DNA of 64,000 nt, taken from assembly GCF_014208045.1 (NCBI RefSeq), contig NZ_JACHML010000001.1:2852001-2916000 (forward strand), given 5' to 3'. The notes beneath the pieces are model-generated. The model saw only the letters and a list, made by a program, of their open reading frames with translations. It ran no database searches and was not told where the DNA came from. The position numbers were made by a program, and so were the translations under genes. This DNA is from Microbacterium thalassium. Its GTDB lineage: Bacteria > Actinomycetota > Actinomycetes > Actinomycetales > Microbacteriaceae. Of this stretch, positions 50,731-62,859 are shown piece by piece; the stretch's first letter is position 1; every line of letters starts with the position of its first letter.

Positions 50731-52035
50731 ATGGACGCACTCGCAGTCGCAGGCCTGGTCATCGGCAGCCTTCTCGTCGGCGCGCTCGCGGGCTGGGCGA
50801 TCGGGCTCGCCCGGGGGGCGGCGCGAGCGGCCCGCGGCGAAGCCGACCTGCGCGCGCAGCTGGCCGCCGGCGACGCCGCGCGCCAGGGCGTGCAGGCGCA
50901 GCTCGATCACCAGCAGCTGCTGTACCGCGAGCTGGCGTCGCAGACGCGGGCCGAGCAGGCCGTCCGCGACGAGCGGGAACGCCGCGAGCAGGCGGTGCTG
51001 CGGGCGCTGTCGCCCGTGCAGCAGTCCCTCGAACTGATGCAGACCAAGGTCGACCGGCTCGAGCGCGACCGCACGGAGCAGTTCGGGTCGCTTGCCGAGC
51101 AGCTGCGCCGCGCCCACGAGAGCGACGAGGCGCTGCGCGCGACCACCGAGTCGCTCGCAGGCGCGCTGCGGTCGGGCACGACCCGCGGGGTGTGGGGCGA
51201 GACGCAGCTGCGCCGGGTCGTCGAAGCGGCCGGCCTCACCCGGTATGTCGACTTCGACCTGCAGTCCTCGATCACGACGGATGCCGGCACCGGCCGGCCC
51301 GACATGGTCATCCGGCTCCCCGGCGAGAAGGCGATCGCCGTCGACGCGAAGGTGCCGCTCGATGCCTACATCGAGGCCAGCGCCATCCCGCCGAGCGCAT
51401 CGGGGGCCGAAGCCGACCGCCGCCGCACCCTCCTCGAGAAGCACGTGCGCGCCGTGCGCGCCCATGTGGACGCGCTGGCGAAGAAGACCTACTGGAGCGG
51501 CATCGGCTCCAGCCCCGAGTTCGTCATCTGCTTCGTCCCGAGCGAATCCCTGCTGGCCGCGGCGCTCGAAGAGGACCCGGCGCTGCTCGACCACGCGTTC
51601 GGCAAGCGCGTCGCGCTCGCCTCACCCGTGAACCTGTGGGCGGTGCTGAAGACCATCGCGTACACGTGGACGCAGCAGGACGTGACGGAAGAGGCCCGCA
51701 CGCTCTTCGACCTCGGCAACCAGCTCTACGAGCGGCTCGGCTCGCTCGCCGGTCACGCCGACGACCTGCGCCGGGCCATCGAGCGGACCGTCGACAGCTA
51801 CAACAGGTTCGTGGGCTCGCTCGAATCGCGCGTGCTCGTCACAGCGCGCAAGTTCCCGGGCGTCGACGACACCAAGCTCGACGCCGTCGCGGCCCCCGAT
51901 GCCATCGAGAACGCTCCGCGACGCCTCACGGCTCCCGAACTGCTCGAGAGCGAGGCGGAGGGGGCGGACGCCGGCCCCGTCGTGGCACGAGCGGACGTCG
52001 ACGACATCCGGGCGCGCATCGACGCCGATCGCTGA
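50731..52035 (+). CDS. rmuC: DNA recombination protein RmuC
   Basis: 434 residues. One N-terminal transmembrane helix (residues 3-26), a long coiled-coil region (about 30-150, many Arg/Gln/Glu), then the RmuC domain with GVWGETQLRRVVEAAGL, DMVIRLPGEKAIAVDAKVPLDAY, YWSGIGSSPEFVICFVPSE and SPVNLWAVLKTIAYTWTQQ. The RmuC family limits DNA inversion and recombination at repeats and has a restriction-endonuclease-like fold. ATG 50731 chosen because the membrane helix directly follows it. In the window rmuC stands next to the DnaQ-like exonuclease. Confidence 0.95.
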   Translation: MDALAVAGLVIGSLLVGALAGWAIGLARGAARAARGEADLRAQLAAGDAARQGVQAQLDHQQLLYRELASQTRAEQAVRDERERREQAVLRALSPVQQSLELMQTKVDRLERDRTEQFGSLAEQLRRAHESDEALRATTESLAGALRSGTTRGVWGETQLRRVVEAAGLTRYVDFDLQSSITTDAGTGRPDMVIRLPGEKAIAVDAKVPLDAYIEASAIPPSASGAEADRRRTLLEKHVRAVRAHVDALAKKTYWSGIGSSPEFVICFVPSESLLAAALEEDPALLDHAFGKRVALASPVNLWAVLKTIAYTWTQQDVTEEARTLFDLGNQLYERLGSLAGHADDLRRAIERTVDSYNRFVGSLESRVLVTARKFPGVDDTKLDAVAAPDAIENAPRRLTAPELLESEAEGADAGPVVARADVDDIRARIDADR

Positions 52036-52064
52036 GGGCGGCCGACGGGGCGGAAGGCGTCGGT

Positions 52065-52271
52065 TCAGGCGCCGCCGGGCACGAAGCTCAGCAGCAGGAT
52101 CACGGCGGCGGACACGCCGACGAACGCGCCGACCATCCACCAGGCGTTGAGCTCGTGGCCCTCGTCGCGTCGCTTGCGCAGCAGGACGTCCGGACGGCGC
52201 GCGGGGTCGCCTGCGTCGGCGACGACGGCGATCGCGCCGGTCTGCGGTGCGGTTCCGCTCTGTGCGGACAT
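52065..52271 (-). CDS. Small single-pass membrane protein
   Basis: 68 residues from ATG 52271. N-terminal 40 residues polar (DAGDPARRPDVLLRKRRDEGHELNAWW), then one helix, about residues 44-65. It is convergent with rmuC and about 230 bp downstream of the glpX stop on the same strand. GGGGG precedes the start. Family and role unknown, though its codon usage fits real coding. Confidence 0.6.
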   Translation of the reverse strand: MSAQSGTAPQTGAIAVVADAGDPARRPDVLLRKRRDEGHELNAWWMVGAFVGVSAAVILLLSFVPGGA

Positions 52272-52451
52272 CACGAACCCCCTGGGTATCTACGGACGGC
52301 AAGCATCACCATTGACACCGCTCCCGATTGTGCCAGAGATGCCTGAGAGGTACGTCACGACGCGGTCACGATCGCGACATTCGCAACCGATCCCGGGTGC
52401 CGCGTCGCCGGCTTCGCGCCGAGTGGGAGCCGACCTTGCGGGAACAGCGAA

Positions 52452-52482
52452 GGGGAGGGAACGCCTGCGGCGCCCCCTCCCC
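52452..52482 (-). terminator. Terminator after glpX
   Basis: GGGGAGGG (52452-52459) pairs with CCCTCCCC (52475-52482), loop of 15 nt, 18 bp beyond the glpX stop at 52500. Confidence 0.6.
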
Positions 52483-52499
52483 CGAGTCCGTTCAGACCG

Positions 52500-53489
52500 T
52501 CACAGCCACTTCGAGGTCAGGTGCTCCGACGTGATGCGGCGGAGGGTGCCCGAGGCGCTGCGCAGCACGACGCTCTCGGTGTAGACGTAGCCACCCTCGC
52601 GACGCACGCCCGCGACCAGCTCGCCGTTGGTGACGCCGGTCGCGACGAAGATCGTGTTCTTGCTCTTGACCATCTCGTCGGCCTCGTACACGTAGCCGTC
52701 CATGTTCAGGCCCGCGTCCTTGCCCTTCTGCAGCTCGTCATCGTCGCGCGGCCACAGGCGACCCTGGATGTGGCCGCCGAGCGCCTGGATCGCGCACGTG
52801 GTCACGATGCCCTCGGGGCTGCCGCCGATGCCGACGCACATGTCGGTGCGGGCGTTGTGGCGAGCGGCGTTGATGCCGCCGGCGACGTCGCCGTCGCTCA
52901 TGAGGCGCGTTCCGGCTCCCGCCTCGCGGATGTCGTGGATGAGCTGCTCGTGACGCGGGCGGTTCAGCACCGACACCACGATCTCGTCGACCGGCTTGCC
53001 GAGCGCCTTCGCGAGCAGCCGGATGTTCTCGCCGATCGGCAGGCGGATGTCGACGACGCCGACGCCGGCGGGCCCGGTCACCAGCTTGTCCATGTAGAAG
53101 ACGCTCGACGCGTCGAGCATCGTGCCGGCATCCGAGATGGCGATCACCGAGAGCGCGTTGTTGCGGCCCTCGGCCGTGAGGGACGTCCCGTCGATGGGGT
53201 CGACGGCCACGTCCGCCTTCGGACCGCGGCCGTTGCCGACGCGCTCGCCGTTGAAGAGCATCGGCGCTTCGTCCTTCTCGCCCTCGCCGATCACGATCGT
53301 GCCGTCGAAGTTGACCGTCGTGAAGAAGGCGCGCATCGCGTCGACGGCGGCACCGTCGGCGGCCTCTTTCGCCCCCCGTCCGATGAACGGAACGGCGCGG
53401 ATCGCGGCGGCCTCGGTGGCGCGAACCAGCTCCAGTGCGAGGTTTCTATCGGGGTGCAGCGGGCTCATGTCCGCGGTCAGACTAACCAT
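52500..53489 (-). CDS. glpX: Class II fructose-1,6-bisphosphatase
   Basis: 329 residues. Conserved GlpX features: MSPLHPDRNLALELVRATEAAAI, the metal-binding GEGEKDEAPMLFNGE, DPIDGTSLTAEGRNNALSV and GIGGSPEGIVTTCAIQALGG. It dephosphorylates fructose-1,6-bisphosphate for gluconeogenesis; in many actinobacteria this is the only FBPase. It is divergent from fbaA, which makes and splits the same metabolite; the 191-bp region between them holds the fbaA promoter (53618-53646) and a palindrome that could affect both genes. A later ATG (residue 8) is possible. Confidence 0.96.
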   Translation of the reverse strand: MVSLTADMSPLHPDRNLALELVRATEAAAIRAVPFIGRGAKEAADGAAVDAMRAFFTTVNFDGTIVIGEGEKDEAPMLFNGERVGNGRGPKADVAVDPIDGTSLTAEGRNNALSVIAISDAGTMLDASSVFYMDKLVTGPAGVGVVDIRLPIGENIRLLAKALGKPVDEIVVSVLNRPRHEQLIHDIREAGAGTRLMSDGDVAGGINAARHNARTDMCVGIGGSPEGIVTTCAIQALGGHIQGRLWPRDDDELQKGKDAGLNMDGYVYEADEMVKSKNTIFVATGVTNGELVAGVRREGGYVYTESVVLRSASGTLRRITSEHLTSKWL

Positions 53490-53601
53490 GGCGTCAGCCT
53501 ATCCAGGATGCCCCCTCCGCCGCCGTGCATGTCATGCTCGCGCCGCGAAGGATTCGCGATTCTTATCCCGGTGTCATGCGAGTCGCGGCTGCCGCGGCGT
53601 C

Positions 53602-53617
53602 CGGGACCGAAGTCCCG
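53602..53617. promoter_or_regulatory. 16-bp palindrome with DosR-box-like layout upstream of fbaA
   Basis: CGGGAC-CGAA-GTCCCG is a perfect 6-bp inverted repeat with a 4-bp spacer, directly next to the -35 box of fbaA. The mycobacterial DosR/DevR box has the same arms and spacing but a TAAA-type centre. A longer outer inverted repeat (53567-53575 with 53623-53631) surrounds it. An operator or a hairpin are both possible. Confidence 0.4.
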
Positions 53618-53646
53618 TTCGAGACACCGGGCGCCTTCGCTAGAGT
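53618..53646 (+). promoter_or_regulatory. Candidate promoter of fbaA
   Basis: TTCGAG (53618-53623) and TAGAGT (53641-53646), 17 bp apart, giving a leader of about 28 nt with AAGGAG (53670-53675) before the ATG at 53681. Confidence 0.5.
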
Positions 53647-53680
53647 GAGCCTGCAGAACCGCTACGACCAAGGAGCAACC

Positions 53681-54712
<1,032 letters not shown>

Positions 54713-54723
54713 CCGAACCGCCT

Positions 54724-54762
54724 CGAACGCCCCGGACCGCGCCTCGCGGGACGGGGCGTTCG
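54724..54762 (+). terminator. Terminator after fbaA
   Basis: CGAACGCCCCG (54724-54734) pairs with CGGGGCGTTCG (54752-54762), with a second inner stem CCGCG/CGCGG around CCT. It lies 11 bp after the fbaA stop and also faces the convergent MOSC gene. Confidence 0.75.
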
Positions 54763-54790
54763 CCGTCGGGGACCCGAGCGGCCGACGTGC

Positions 54791-55351
54791 TCACTCCGGG
54801 TCGACGTACCCGTCGAGCAGCCCCGGAGCATCCGGGTCGGTGCGCACCACGACCACCGGGTCGCCCGCCTGGATGCGCCCTCCCCGCACGACGCGCAGGT
54901 ACGGCCCGAGCCGGCGCTCGGCCGAGAACCGCTTGACCCAGCCTCGCTGGTCGGGACCGCCCACCCAGCGCGCGAACGTCTGGCACGGCGTGCGGGGCAC
55001 GGTGACCTCCACCTCGACGGTCTCGCCGATGCGCCACACGTCGCCGACACGCGACGCATTGACGTCGAAGCCCGCCACCCGCAGGTTCTCCCCGAAGAAA
55101 CCCGGCGCAAGGTCGCGCCCGAGCTGCGCCCCCCAGAAGTCGGCATCCTCCTGGCCGTAGGCGTACAGGGCCTTGTCGAATCCGCCGTGGTGTTTGCGGT
55201 CGGCCTGCACGTCGGCGTACGCGCCGTACGGGCCCACCCGCACCGGACCGTCGACGGGGCCCTTGTCGATCGCGGTGACGCCGATGCTGCCGGCATCCGC
55301 ATGGAGTTCGCGGACGACGCAGACGGCGAGCAGTGTTCCCGAGGCGGTCAT
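54791..55351 (-). CDS. MOSC-domain protein (YiiM-like)
   Basis: 186 residues covering one MOSC domain. GPVDGPVRVGPYGAYADVQADRKHHGGFDKALYAYGQEDADFW is the YiiM-type start; PCQTFARW contains the conserved cysteine that in MOSC proteins can hold a persulfide or a molybdenum ligand. YiiM-type proteins use molybdenum cofactor and reduce N-hydroxylated compounds; here no moco gene is nearby. The C-terminal region GPYLRVVRGGRIQAGDPVVVV closes the barrel. Convergent with fbaA. Confidence 0.88.
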   Translation of the reverse strand: MTASGTLLAVCVVRELHADAGSIGVTAIDKGPVDGPVRVGPYGAYADVQADRKHHGGFDKALYAYGQEDADFWGAQLGRDLAPGFFGENLRVAGFDVNASRVGDVWRIGETVEVEVTVPRTPCQTFARWVGGPDQRGWVKRFSAERRLGPYLRVVRGGRIQAGDPVVVVRTDPDAPGLLDGYVDPE

Positions 55352-55364
55352 GGCCCCGAGTCTG

Positions 55365-55925
55365 TCACCCCGCTGTCGCGATGAGCGCGTCCCACACGGT
55401 CGGGTCCGACATGATCGGCACGAGCATCAGCATGCCGGAGGCCATGTTGAACACGGCGCCGCCCACGAGCGGGATCCAGAAGCTGATGCGTCCGGCGCGA
55501 AGGCTGAACCACGACAGCACCGCGGTGAGGATCCAGCCCAGCGCCAGCACGACCGCGGCGCCGATCCCCCAGCCGGTGCCCGCGGACGGGTCGGCGAGCT
55601 CGGCGTCGACGCCGAGGATCTCCAGGAACGTCGCGGCGAACGCGCCGTAGTCCATCAGGGCCGTCACCGACGACAGCACCGTGATGAAGCCGTAGCCCAG
55701 CAGCGCCCACGTCAGCAGCCGGTCCCACAGCCGGCCGCGGCGCTGTCCGCCGGCGGCCTCGGCCACGGGCGCGGGGGACGGTGCGGATGCCGGCTCCGCC
55801 GCGACGTGCGGCACCGGGTCCATGAGGGCCGGGTCGGGCACGCGGATGCGCGCCCGCTGCTCCTCGGGCGTGGCGTACTCGCCGTACCGCGGGCGCGGCC
55901 GGTGGTCGTCCGCGGAATCGCTCAC
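55365..55925 (-). CDS. Hypothetical membrane protein (DUF6264-like)
   Basis: 186 residues from GTG 55925, overlapping the ispH stop (GTGA). The first about 75 residues are polar and Pro/Arg-rich ([22 protein letters not shown]), then four helices (about 78-98, 118-142 and two near 145-180). The order of a [13 protein letters not shown] segment followed by helices is what I recall of DUF6264 in Microbacteriaceae, but that assignment is from memory. Coupling to ispH indicates steady expression; no role is known. Confidence 0.75.
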   Translation of the reverse strand: MSDSADDHRPRPRYGEYATPEEQRARIRVPDPALMDPVPHVAAEPASAPSPAPVAEAAGGQRRGRLWDRLLTWALLGYGFITVLSSVTALMDYGAFAATFLEILGVDAELADPSAGTGWGIGAAVVLALGWILTAVLSWFSLRAGRISFWIPLVGGAVFNMASGMLMLVPIMSDPTVWDALIATAG

Positions 55926-56992
55926 GCGTTCACCCGGCCGGCGGAGCGGCCGCCGCGACGCGCCTCGGCGTCCTGGCGGAGCTCCTTGGGCAGCGAGAAC
56001 ATCAGGTCCTCCTCGGCCGTGCGCACCTCTTCGACGTCGCGGAAGCCCGCGTGGGCGAGGTCCTCGAGCACCTGCTGGACGAGCACGTCCGGCACCGATG
56101 CCCCGCTGGTCACACCGACACTCGTGACGCCGTCGAGCCACGCCTGCTCGATCTCGTCGGCGTAGTCGACGCGGTAGGCGGCCTTCGCGCCGTACTCGAG
56201 CGCGACCTCGACCAGGCGCACGCTGTTGGACGAGTTCGCCGAGCCGACGACGATCACGAGATCGGCGTCCTTCGCGACCTTCTTGATCGCCACCTGCCGG
56301 TTCTGGGTGGCGTAGCAGATGTCGTCCGAGGGGGGATCCTGCAGCTCGGGGAACCGCTCGCGCAGGCGACGCACCGTCTCCATCGTCTCGTCCACCGACA
56401 GCGTGGTCTGCGACAGCCACACGACCTTGGACGGGTCCTTCACCTCGACCGTGGCGGCCTCCTCGGGCGAGTTCACGACCGTGACGTGGTCGGGCGCCTC
56501 GCCGGCCGTGCCCTCGACCTCCTCGTGCCCGTCGTGGCCGATCAGGAGGATCTCGAAGTCGTCGCGGGCGAAGCGGACGGCCTCGCGGTGCACCTTCGTC
56601 ACGAGCGGGCACGTGGCGTCGATCGCCTGCAGCTGCCGATCGGATGCGGCGTTCACGACGGCGGGCGACACCCCGTGCGCGCTGAAGACCACGTGGGCGC
56701 CCTCGGGCACCTCATCGACCTCGTCGACGAAGATCGCGCCCTTGCCCTCGAGCTCGGTCACGACATGGATGTTGTGGACGATCTGCTTGCGCACGTACAC
56801 GGGCGCGCCGAAGCGCTCGAGCGCCTTCTCCACGGCGATCACCGCCCGGTCGACGCCGGCGCAGTAGCCGCGGGGAGATGCCAGCAGCACCTTCTTGCGT
56901 CCGGGCACCGGGATATCCTGAAGGCGCTCGCGCCGCTTCGGGATTCGCGGCACGGGCATGCGGACGGCCGGGTTCGCTGGCGATGCACTCAC
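55922..56992 (-). CDS. ispH: 4-hydroxy-3-methylbut-2-enyl diphosphate reductase
   Basis: 356 residues from GTG 56992; ATG 56959 would give 345 and is equally possible. Last enzyme of the MEP isoprenoid pathway, reducing HMBPP to IPP and DMAPP with a [4Fe-4S] cluster. Three conserved cysteines: [22 protein letters not shown] and [11 protein letters not shown]. The catalytic Glu and substrate Ser residues are in [13 protein letters not shown] and [13 protein letters not shown]. Divergent from xseA with a 67-bp gap and coupled to the DUF6264-like gene. Confidence 0.96.
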   Translation of the reverse strand: MSASPANPAVRMPVPRIPKRRERLQDIPVPGRKKVLLASPRGYCAGVDRAVIAVEKALERFGAPVYVRKQIVHNIHVVTELEGKGAIFVDEVDEVPEGAHVVFSAHGVSPAVVNAASDRQLQAIDATCPLVTKVHREAVRFARDDFEILLIGHDGHEEVEGTAGEAPDHVTVVNSPEEAATVEVKDPSKVVWLSQTTLSVDETMETVRRLRERFPELQDPPSDDICYATQNRQVAIKKVAKDADLVIVVGSANSSNSVRLVEVALEYGAKAAYRVDYADEIEQAWLDGVTSVGVTSGASVPDVLVQQVLEDLAHAGFRDVEEVRTAEEDLMFSLPKELRQDAEARRGGRSAGRVNA

Positions 56993-57059
56993 GCTGACGA
57001 TTCTACGTGCGAGGCGCGCACCCGGCCCGCCGACGAGAAGCGCACACCGCAGGAGGACG

Positions 57060-58364
57060 ATGACCACCTTCGAGCCCGTCGCCGTCCCCGGCGAGGCGCC
57101 GCCGCCTGATTCGGTCGCGCCTCGCGCGTCCACCGCCGAGGCGCCCACCTCCGTCGCCCGGCTCAACGACACGATCCGCGGCTTCATCCAGGGGTGGGGC
57201 TCGGTCTGGGTCGAGGGCGAGATCACGTCGTGGAATGTGCGCGGCGGCAACGTCTTCGGGCGTCTGAAGGACCTCGTGACGGACTCGACGATCTCGTTCC
57301 GCATCTGGTCTTCGACGCGCAATCGCCTCCCCGCGGACCTGAAGGTCGGCGACCATGTCATCGCGTGCGTCAAGGCCGACTACTTCATCAAGACCGGCGA
57401 CCTCACGTTCGCCGTCTCGGCCATGCGTCACGTCGGGCTCGGCGATCAGCTCGAACGGCTCGAGCGCCTGCGCGCCCAGCTGCGCGCCGAGGGGCTGTTC
57501 GATCCGGCCCGCAAGAAGCCCCTCCCCTTCCTGCCGCACCTGATCGGCCTCATCACCGGCGAGAAGTCGGATGCCGAGAAGGACGTGCACCGCAACGCCG
57601 AGCTGCGCTGGCCGCAGGTGCGGTTCCGCACCCGCTACGCAGCCGTTCAGGGCGACCGCTGCGTGCCCGAGACGATCGCCGCGCTGAAGGCGCTGGACGC
57701 CGACCCGGACGTCGACGTCATCGTCATCGCCCGCGGCGGCGGCGACCCCCAGACGCTGCTCGGGTTCAGCGACGAGCGGCTGCTCCGCGCCGTCGCGGCG
57801 GCGTCCACGCCGGTCGTGAGCGCCATCGGCCACGAGAACGACCATCCGCTGCTCGACGATGTCGCGGACGTGCGGGCGTCGACGCCGACGGATGCGGCCA
57901 AGCGCGTCGTCCCCGACGTCGCCGAGCAGCGGGCGCTCATCTCGCAGCTGCGCGCTCGTCTGACGATGCGCCTCACGCAGCGCATCACGCACGACATCGC
58001 GGGTCTCGAACAGCTGCGCTCGCGACCGGTGCTGCGCGACCCGTGGTCGATGCTCACGGCCCGCTCGCACGAGGTGCATCTGCTGACCGCTCGGGGACGG
58101 GACCGGGTCGGCCGCGACCTGGACTCCCGCGAACGGCGCACCGGCGAGCTGACCGCGGCCCTGCGCGCCCTTTCGCCCGCCTCGACGCTGGAGCGCGGGT
58201 ATTCGATCACCCAGCGCGGCGACGGGGCGATCGTGCGGGACGCCGAGCAGGCTCCCGAGGGCGAGGAGCTGTTCGTCACGGTCGCGCGCGGCAGATTCTC
58301 GGCCCGGTCGGAGGGCGCGGTGGCCGATCCCCGCCCCGCGGGCGATGGTCCGCGCGCGGAATAG
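57060..58364 (+). CDS. xseA: Exodeoxyribonuclease VII large subunit
   Basis: 434 residues from ATG 57060 with AGGAGG directly upstream. N-terminal OB-fold (about 25-120: [25 protein letters not shown]), catalytic domain with [21 protein letters not shown] and [47 protein letters not shown], then a helical coiled coil and [13 protein letters not shown]. With XseB it cuts single-stranded DNA into oligonucleotides from either end in repair. First gene of a tight row xseA-xseB-DUF4245-carbonic anhydrase-fumC. Confidence 0.96.
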   Translation: MTTFEPVAVPGEAPPPDSVAPRASTAEAPTSVARLNDTIRGFIQGWGSVWVEGEITSWNVRGGNVFGRLKDLVTDSTISFRIWSSTRNRLPADLKVGDHVIACVKADYFIKTGDLTFAVSAMRHVGLGDQLERLERLRAQLRAEGLFDPARKKPLPFLPHLIGLITGEKSDAEKDVHRNAELRWPQVRFRTRYAAVQGDRCVPETIAALKALDADPDVDVIVIARGGGDPQTLLGFSDERLLRAVAAASTPVVSAIGHENDHPLLDDVADVRASTPTDAAKRVVPDVAEQRALISQLRARLTMRLTQRITHDIAGLEQLRSRPVLRDPWSMLTARSHEVHLLTARGRDRVGRDLDSRERRTGELTAALRALSPASTLERGYSITQRGDGAIVRDAEQAPEGEELFVTVARGRFSARSEGAVADPRPAGDGPRAE

Positions 58365-58374
58365 GATGGAGATC

Positions 58375-58608
58375 ATGACCGACTCGCGCGAACCCGCCGC
58401 CGACGTCGCGGCGATGACGTTCGAGCAGGCGCGCGACGAGCTCGTGCAGGTCGTCGCCGAACTCGAGCAGGGCGCACCGACCCTCGAGCACTCCCTCGCC
58501 CTGTGGGAGCGCGGCGAGGCGCTCGCCGCGCGCTGCGAGGAGTGGCTCCTGGGCGCCAAGCGTCGCCTGGACGAGGCCCGGCGCGGCGCGGACGAGGCGG
58601 AGGCGTGA
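58375..58608 (+). CDS. xseB: Exodeoxyribonuclease VII small subunit
   Basis: 77 residues from ATG 58375, with TAGGATGGAG upstream. Motifs of Xse[46 protein letters not shown]. Several copies bind each XseA. It starts 10 bp after xseA and its TGA overlaps the ATG of the DUF4245 gene. An upstream ATG (58366) is possible but poorly placed. Confidence 0.95.
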   Translation: MTDSREPAADVAAMTFEQARDELVQVVAELEQGAPTLEHSLALWERGEALAARCEEWLLGAKRRLDEARRGADEAEA

Positions 58609-59243
58609 TGGCTCGCGGTCCCCGCGTAGTCGCCGAGCTCGGCCGACCCGAGACGCCCCAGGAGACGGCCGACCGCAAGGCGGAGTCCTCGCGCGTCTAC
58701 CGGTCCAGCCAGAACGTGCGGAACCTGCTCGCCGCCCTCATCGTCACCGTCGGCGTCGTCGCGATCGTCATCCTCGCCGTTCCGCGCGGCACGCCCCCCG
58801 AAGCGGAGCCGATCGACGTGGCCGCCGTGGCCGAGCAGGTCTCGTCGGCGCAGGGCCGCGTCGTCGTCGTGCCCGACGCCCCCGAGGACTGGCGTGTGAA
58901 CGCCGCGTCGGTCACCGGCGACTCGGTGCGCGCGTGGACGATCGTGTACGCACCCGCACAGGGGTTCCTGCGCGTCGCGCAGGGCTTCGACGCCGATCCG
59001 GCCTGGCCGACGCGCGTGCTCAGCGGCGCCGATGCCGGCCAGACCGTCGTGATCGACGGCATCGAGTGGGACCGCTACGACATCGTCAATCCCGAACGCG
59101 CCGGCAACATCTCGGGCGCGCTCGCGACCCAGGCGGGGAACGACATCGTGATGGTGTACGGAGCCGTCTCGGACGAGACGCTCGAGATCGCGGCCGCGTC
59201 GGTCGCCGATGATGTGCGAGAGCTTCGCGAGGAGGACGAGTGA
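58608..59243 (+). CDS. DUF4245-type membrane protein
   Basis: 211 residues from ATG 58608 (overlap ATGA with xseB). A cytoplasmic start (ELGRPETPQETADRKAESSRVYRSSQ), one membrane helix (about 45-67: LLAALIVTVGVVAIVILAV), then an extracytoplasmic domain of about 140 residues (VVVPDAPEDWRVNAASVTGD, GATQAGNDIVMVYG-like end). This fits DUF4245, found beside xseB and glpX in many actinobacteria. Function unknown; the coupling to xseB and to the carbonic anhydrase (GTGA) is seen directly. Confidence 0.85.
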   Translation: MARGPRVVAELGRPETPQETADRKAESSRVYRSSQNVRNLLAALIVTVGVVAIVILAVPRGTPPEAEPIDVAAVAEQVSSAQGRVVVVPDAPEDWRVNAASVTGDSVRAWTIVYAPAQGFLRVAQGFDADPAWPTRVLSGADAGQTVVIDGIEWDRYDIVNPERAGNISGALATQAGNDIVMVYGAVSDETLEIAAASVADDVRELREEDE

Positions 59244-59884
59244 GCGTGACCCAGCCGATGCCGGCCGAGGCCTGGCAGGAGATGGTCGAGGGCAACGGGA
59301 GATTCGTGTCGGGTGCTCCCCGTCACCCCCGACAGGACGTCGAGCGCCGCAGCTCGCTCGCGGGGGGCCAGCGTCCGCGAGCGGCGCTGTTCGGCTGCGC
59401 CGACTCGCGCCTGGCGGCCGAGATCATCTTCGATCAGGGCCTGGGCGACCTCTTCGTCGTCCGCAATGCCGGTCAGGTCATCTCGGACTCGGTCGTCGGC
59501 AGTCTCGAGTACGCCGTGGCGGTGCTCGAGGTGCCGCTGATCGTCGTGCTCGGCCACGACGCATGCGGCGCCGTCGGCGCCGCCATCGAGAGCACCCAGC
59601 TGGACGCCCCGCCGCTGCCGGCGCACATCTGGCGGCAGATCGCGCCGATCGTCCCGGCGGCCCGCCGCGTGCTGCGCCGGAACGGCTCGGGCAGCACGAT
59701 CAGCCCCGAAGAGGTCGGCCGCGAGCACCTGCGCGACACCGTCGGGGAGCTGCTGCACTCGTCCGAGCTCATCAGCGACGCCGTCGCGAACGGGCGCCTC
59801 GCGATCGTGGGCGCGAACTACCGGCTCGCCGAGGGAATGGCCGTCCCGGACCTCATCGTGGGTCTGACCGGCGAAGACAACTGA
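59240..59884 (+). CDS. Beta-class carbonic anhydrase
   Basis: 214 residues, GTG 59240 overlapping the DUF4245 stop. Interconverts CO2 and bicarbonate with zinc. Ligands: Cys in LFGCADSR (with the Asp-Arg dyad), and His and Cys in [27 protein letters not shown] is the conserved substrate side. It supplies bicarbonate for carboxylation and follows DNA-repair genes only by operon accident, or links CO2 balance to the fumarase gene 25 bp downstream. Confidence 0.94.
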   Translation: MSVTQPMPAEAWQEMVEGNGRFVSGAPRHPRQDVERRSSLAGGQRPRAALFGCADSRLAAEIIFDQGLGDLFVVRNAGQVISDSVVGSLEYAVAVLEVPLIVVLGHDACGAVGAAIESTQLDAPPLPAHIWRQIAPIVPAARRVLRRNGSGSTISPEEVGREHLRDTVGELLHSSELISDAVANGRLAIVGANYRLAEGMAVPDLIVGLTGEDN

Positions 59885-59909
59885 CAACCACCATCGGAGG
59901 AACGACGAC

Positions 59910-61304
<1,395 letters not shown>

Positions 61305-61317
61305 GTCCCGCTCCCGC

Positions 61318-62859
61318 GTGCCGCGCATCCCGACCCGACCCCTCCGCCGGAGGACGACCTCGGCGCGACCGCTGTCGGCGGCCGCGAGGATCCTCGGCGC
61401 GATCCTCGCGGTCGCCTTCGTGGGTCTGGTGCTCGTGGGCGGGATCACGTTCGTCGTCCAATGGAGCCAGGTGCTCGACGCGGTCGATGACCGGCTGACG
61501 CAGCAGGTCGACCGCCTGAACACCGTGGCGGGCGCCGGCGACGCCGCCGAGGCGCTCGAGGACGACACCGCGTCGGAGACCCTCGCCGTCGAGGACTACA
61601 CGACCGTCGAGGCGTACCTGTACGACGTCGTGGCGTGGCTGGTGCCCGCCCGCAACGAGGGCTCCATCGCCGTCATCGACGGCGTCGTGCGGTTCCGCCC
61701 CGGGACGCTGTCGGGGTTCGAGATCCCCGACGCCGATCCGCTCGTCGCACGCGTCGTCGAGGAGACCGAGCGCACGGGCGGCACCGTGCTCGGCACGGCC
61801 GCGACCGCCGCGGGGGCGCTGCGCTACATCGCGATCCCCGTGACCGTGCCCGGCGATGCGCACAGCGGCATCTACGTGCGCGCGGTGAACCTCGGCGCCG
61901 AGCTCGCGCCGGTGACCTCGGCCATGCGCACCTACGCGATCGCCGCGACGATCGTGCTGCTGGCCACCGGCGTCGTCGGCTGGTTCGTCGCCCGCCGCCT
62001 GCTCCGCCCCATCCGCCACCTCAGAGAGGCGGCGAGCGCCATCACGCTCGACGACCTCTCGCCGAGGCTGCACGCGCACGGCGACGACGACATCGCAGAC
62101 CTGTCGCGCACCGTGAACTCCATGCTCGACCGTCTCGAGGACTCCGTGGACGGCCAGCGTCAGCTGCTGGACGACGTGCGGCACGAGCTGAAGACGCCGA
62201 TCACCATCGTGCGCGGCCACCTCGAGCTGATGGATCCCGCCGACGCCTCCGATGTCGCCGCCACGCGCGACATCGGCATCGCCGAGCTCGACCGCATGTC
62301 GCGCCTCGTGGCCGACATCGACCTGCTCGCGGCGGCCGAGGACGACGCGTACACGATGGCAGAGGTGGACCTCGGCTCGCTCACCGCCCGCGTCGGCGAG
62401 CTCGTGACCGTGATCCCGGGGCATCGCTGGACCATCGAGAGCGCGGCGCAGGGCGTCGTGCCGGGCGACGCCGATCGTCTGCTCCAGGCGTGGCTGCAGC
62501 TCGCCGACAACGCCGCGAAATACACGCCTCGCGGCGCGCCGATCGAGATCGGCAGCGCGCTCGACGACGTCGGCGCGAGCCTGTGGGTGCGCGACCACGG
62601 CCCCGGCATCCCGCCGGCCGCGCGCTTCAGCATCTTCCGGCGGTTCGACCGTGCCGACACGCGACGTGAGGTGGGCGGCTCCGGGCTCGGCCTGGCGATC
62701 GTGGACGCGATCGTGCGGACCCACGGCGGCGCGTGCCGCATCACCGACACCCCGGGGGGCGGCGCGACGTTCACGATCCACCTGCCGGGCTTCGCCGAGA
62801 GCGTGTCCGGGCCGGTGAGCGCCGGCGACGTCGTCCTCCAGCGGAAGGCATCCGAGTGA
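61318..62859 (+). CDS. Two-component sensor histidine kinase (HAMP, HisKA, HATPase)
   Basis: 513 residues, GTG 61318. TM1 about residues 24-47, an extracytoplasmic sensor of about 155 residues with no recognised domain, TM2 about 205-227, HAMP about 225-280, the dimerisation helix with phospho-acceptor His289 (DVRHELKTPITIV), N box LQLADNAAKYTP, G boxes DHGPGIPP and GGSGLGLAIVDAIV. Its stop overlaps the regulator start (GTGA). Kinase-first order is less usual. Signal and target are unknown; fumC proximity may be chance. Confidence 0.95.
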   Translation: MPRIPTRPLRRRTTSARPLSAAARILGAILAVAFVGLVLVGGITFVVQWSQVLDAVDDRLTQQVDRLNTVAGAGDAAEALEDDTASETLAVEDYTTVEAYLYDVVAWLVPARNEGSIAVIDGVVRFRPGTLSGFEIPDADPLVARVVEETERTGGTVLGTAATAAGALRYIAIPVTVPGDAHSGIYVRAVNLGAELAPVTSAMRTYAIAATIVLLATGVVGWFVARRLLRPIRHLREAASAITLDDLSPRLHAHGDDDIADLSRTVNSMLDRLEDSVDGQRQLLDDVRHELKTPITIVRGHLELMDPADASDVAATRDIGIAELDRMSRLVADIDLLAAAEDDAYTMAEVDLGSLTARVGELVTVIPGHRWTIESAAQGVVPGDADRLLQAWLQLADNAAKYTPRGAPIEIGSALDDVGASLWVRDHGPGIPPAARFSIFRRFDRADTRREVGGSGLGLAIVDAIVRTHGGACRITDTPGGGATFTIHLPGFAESVSGPVSAGDVVLQRKASE

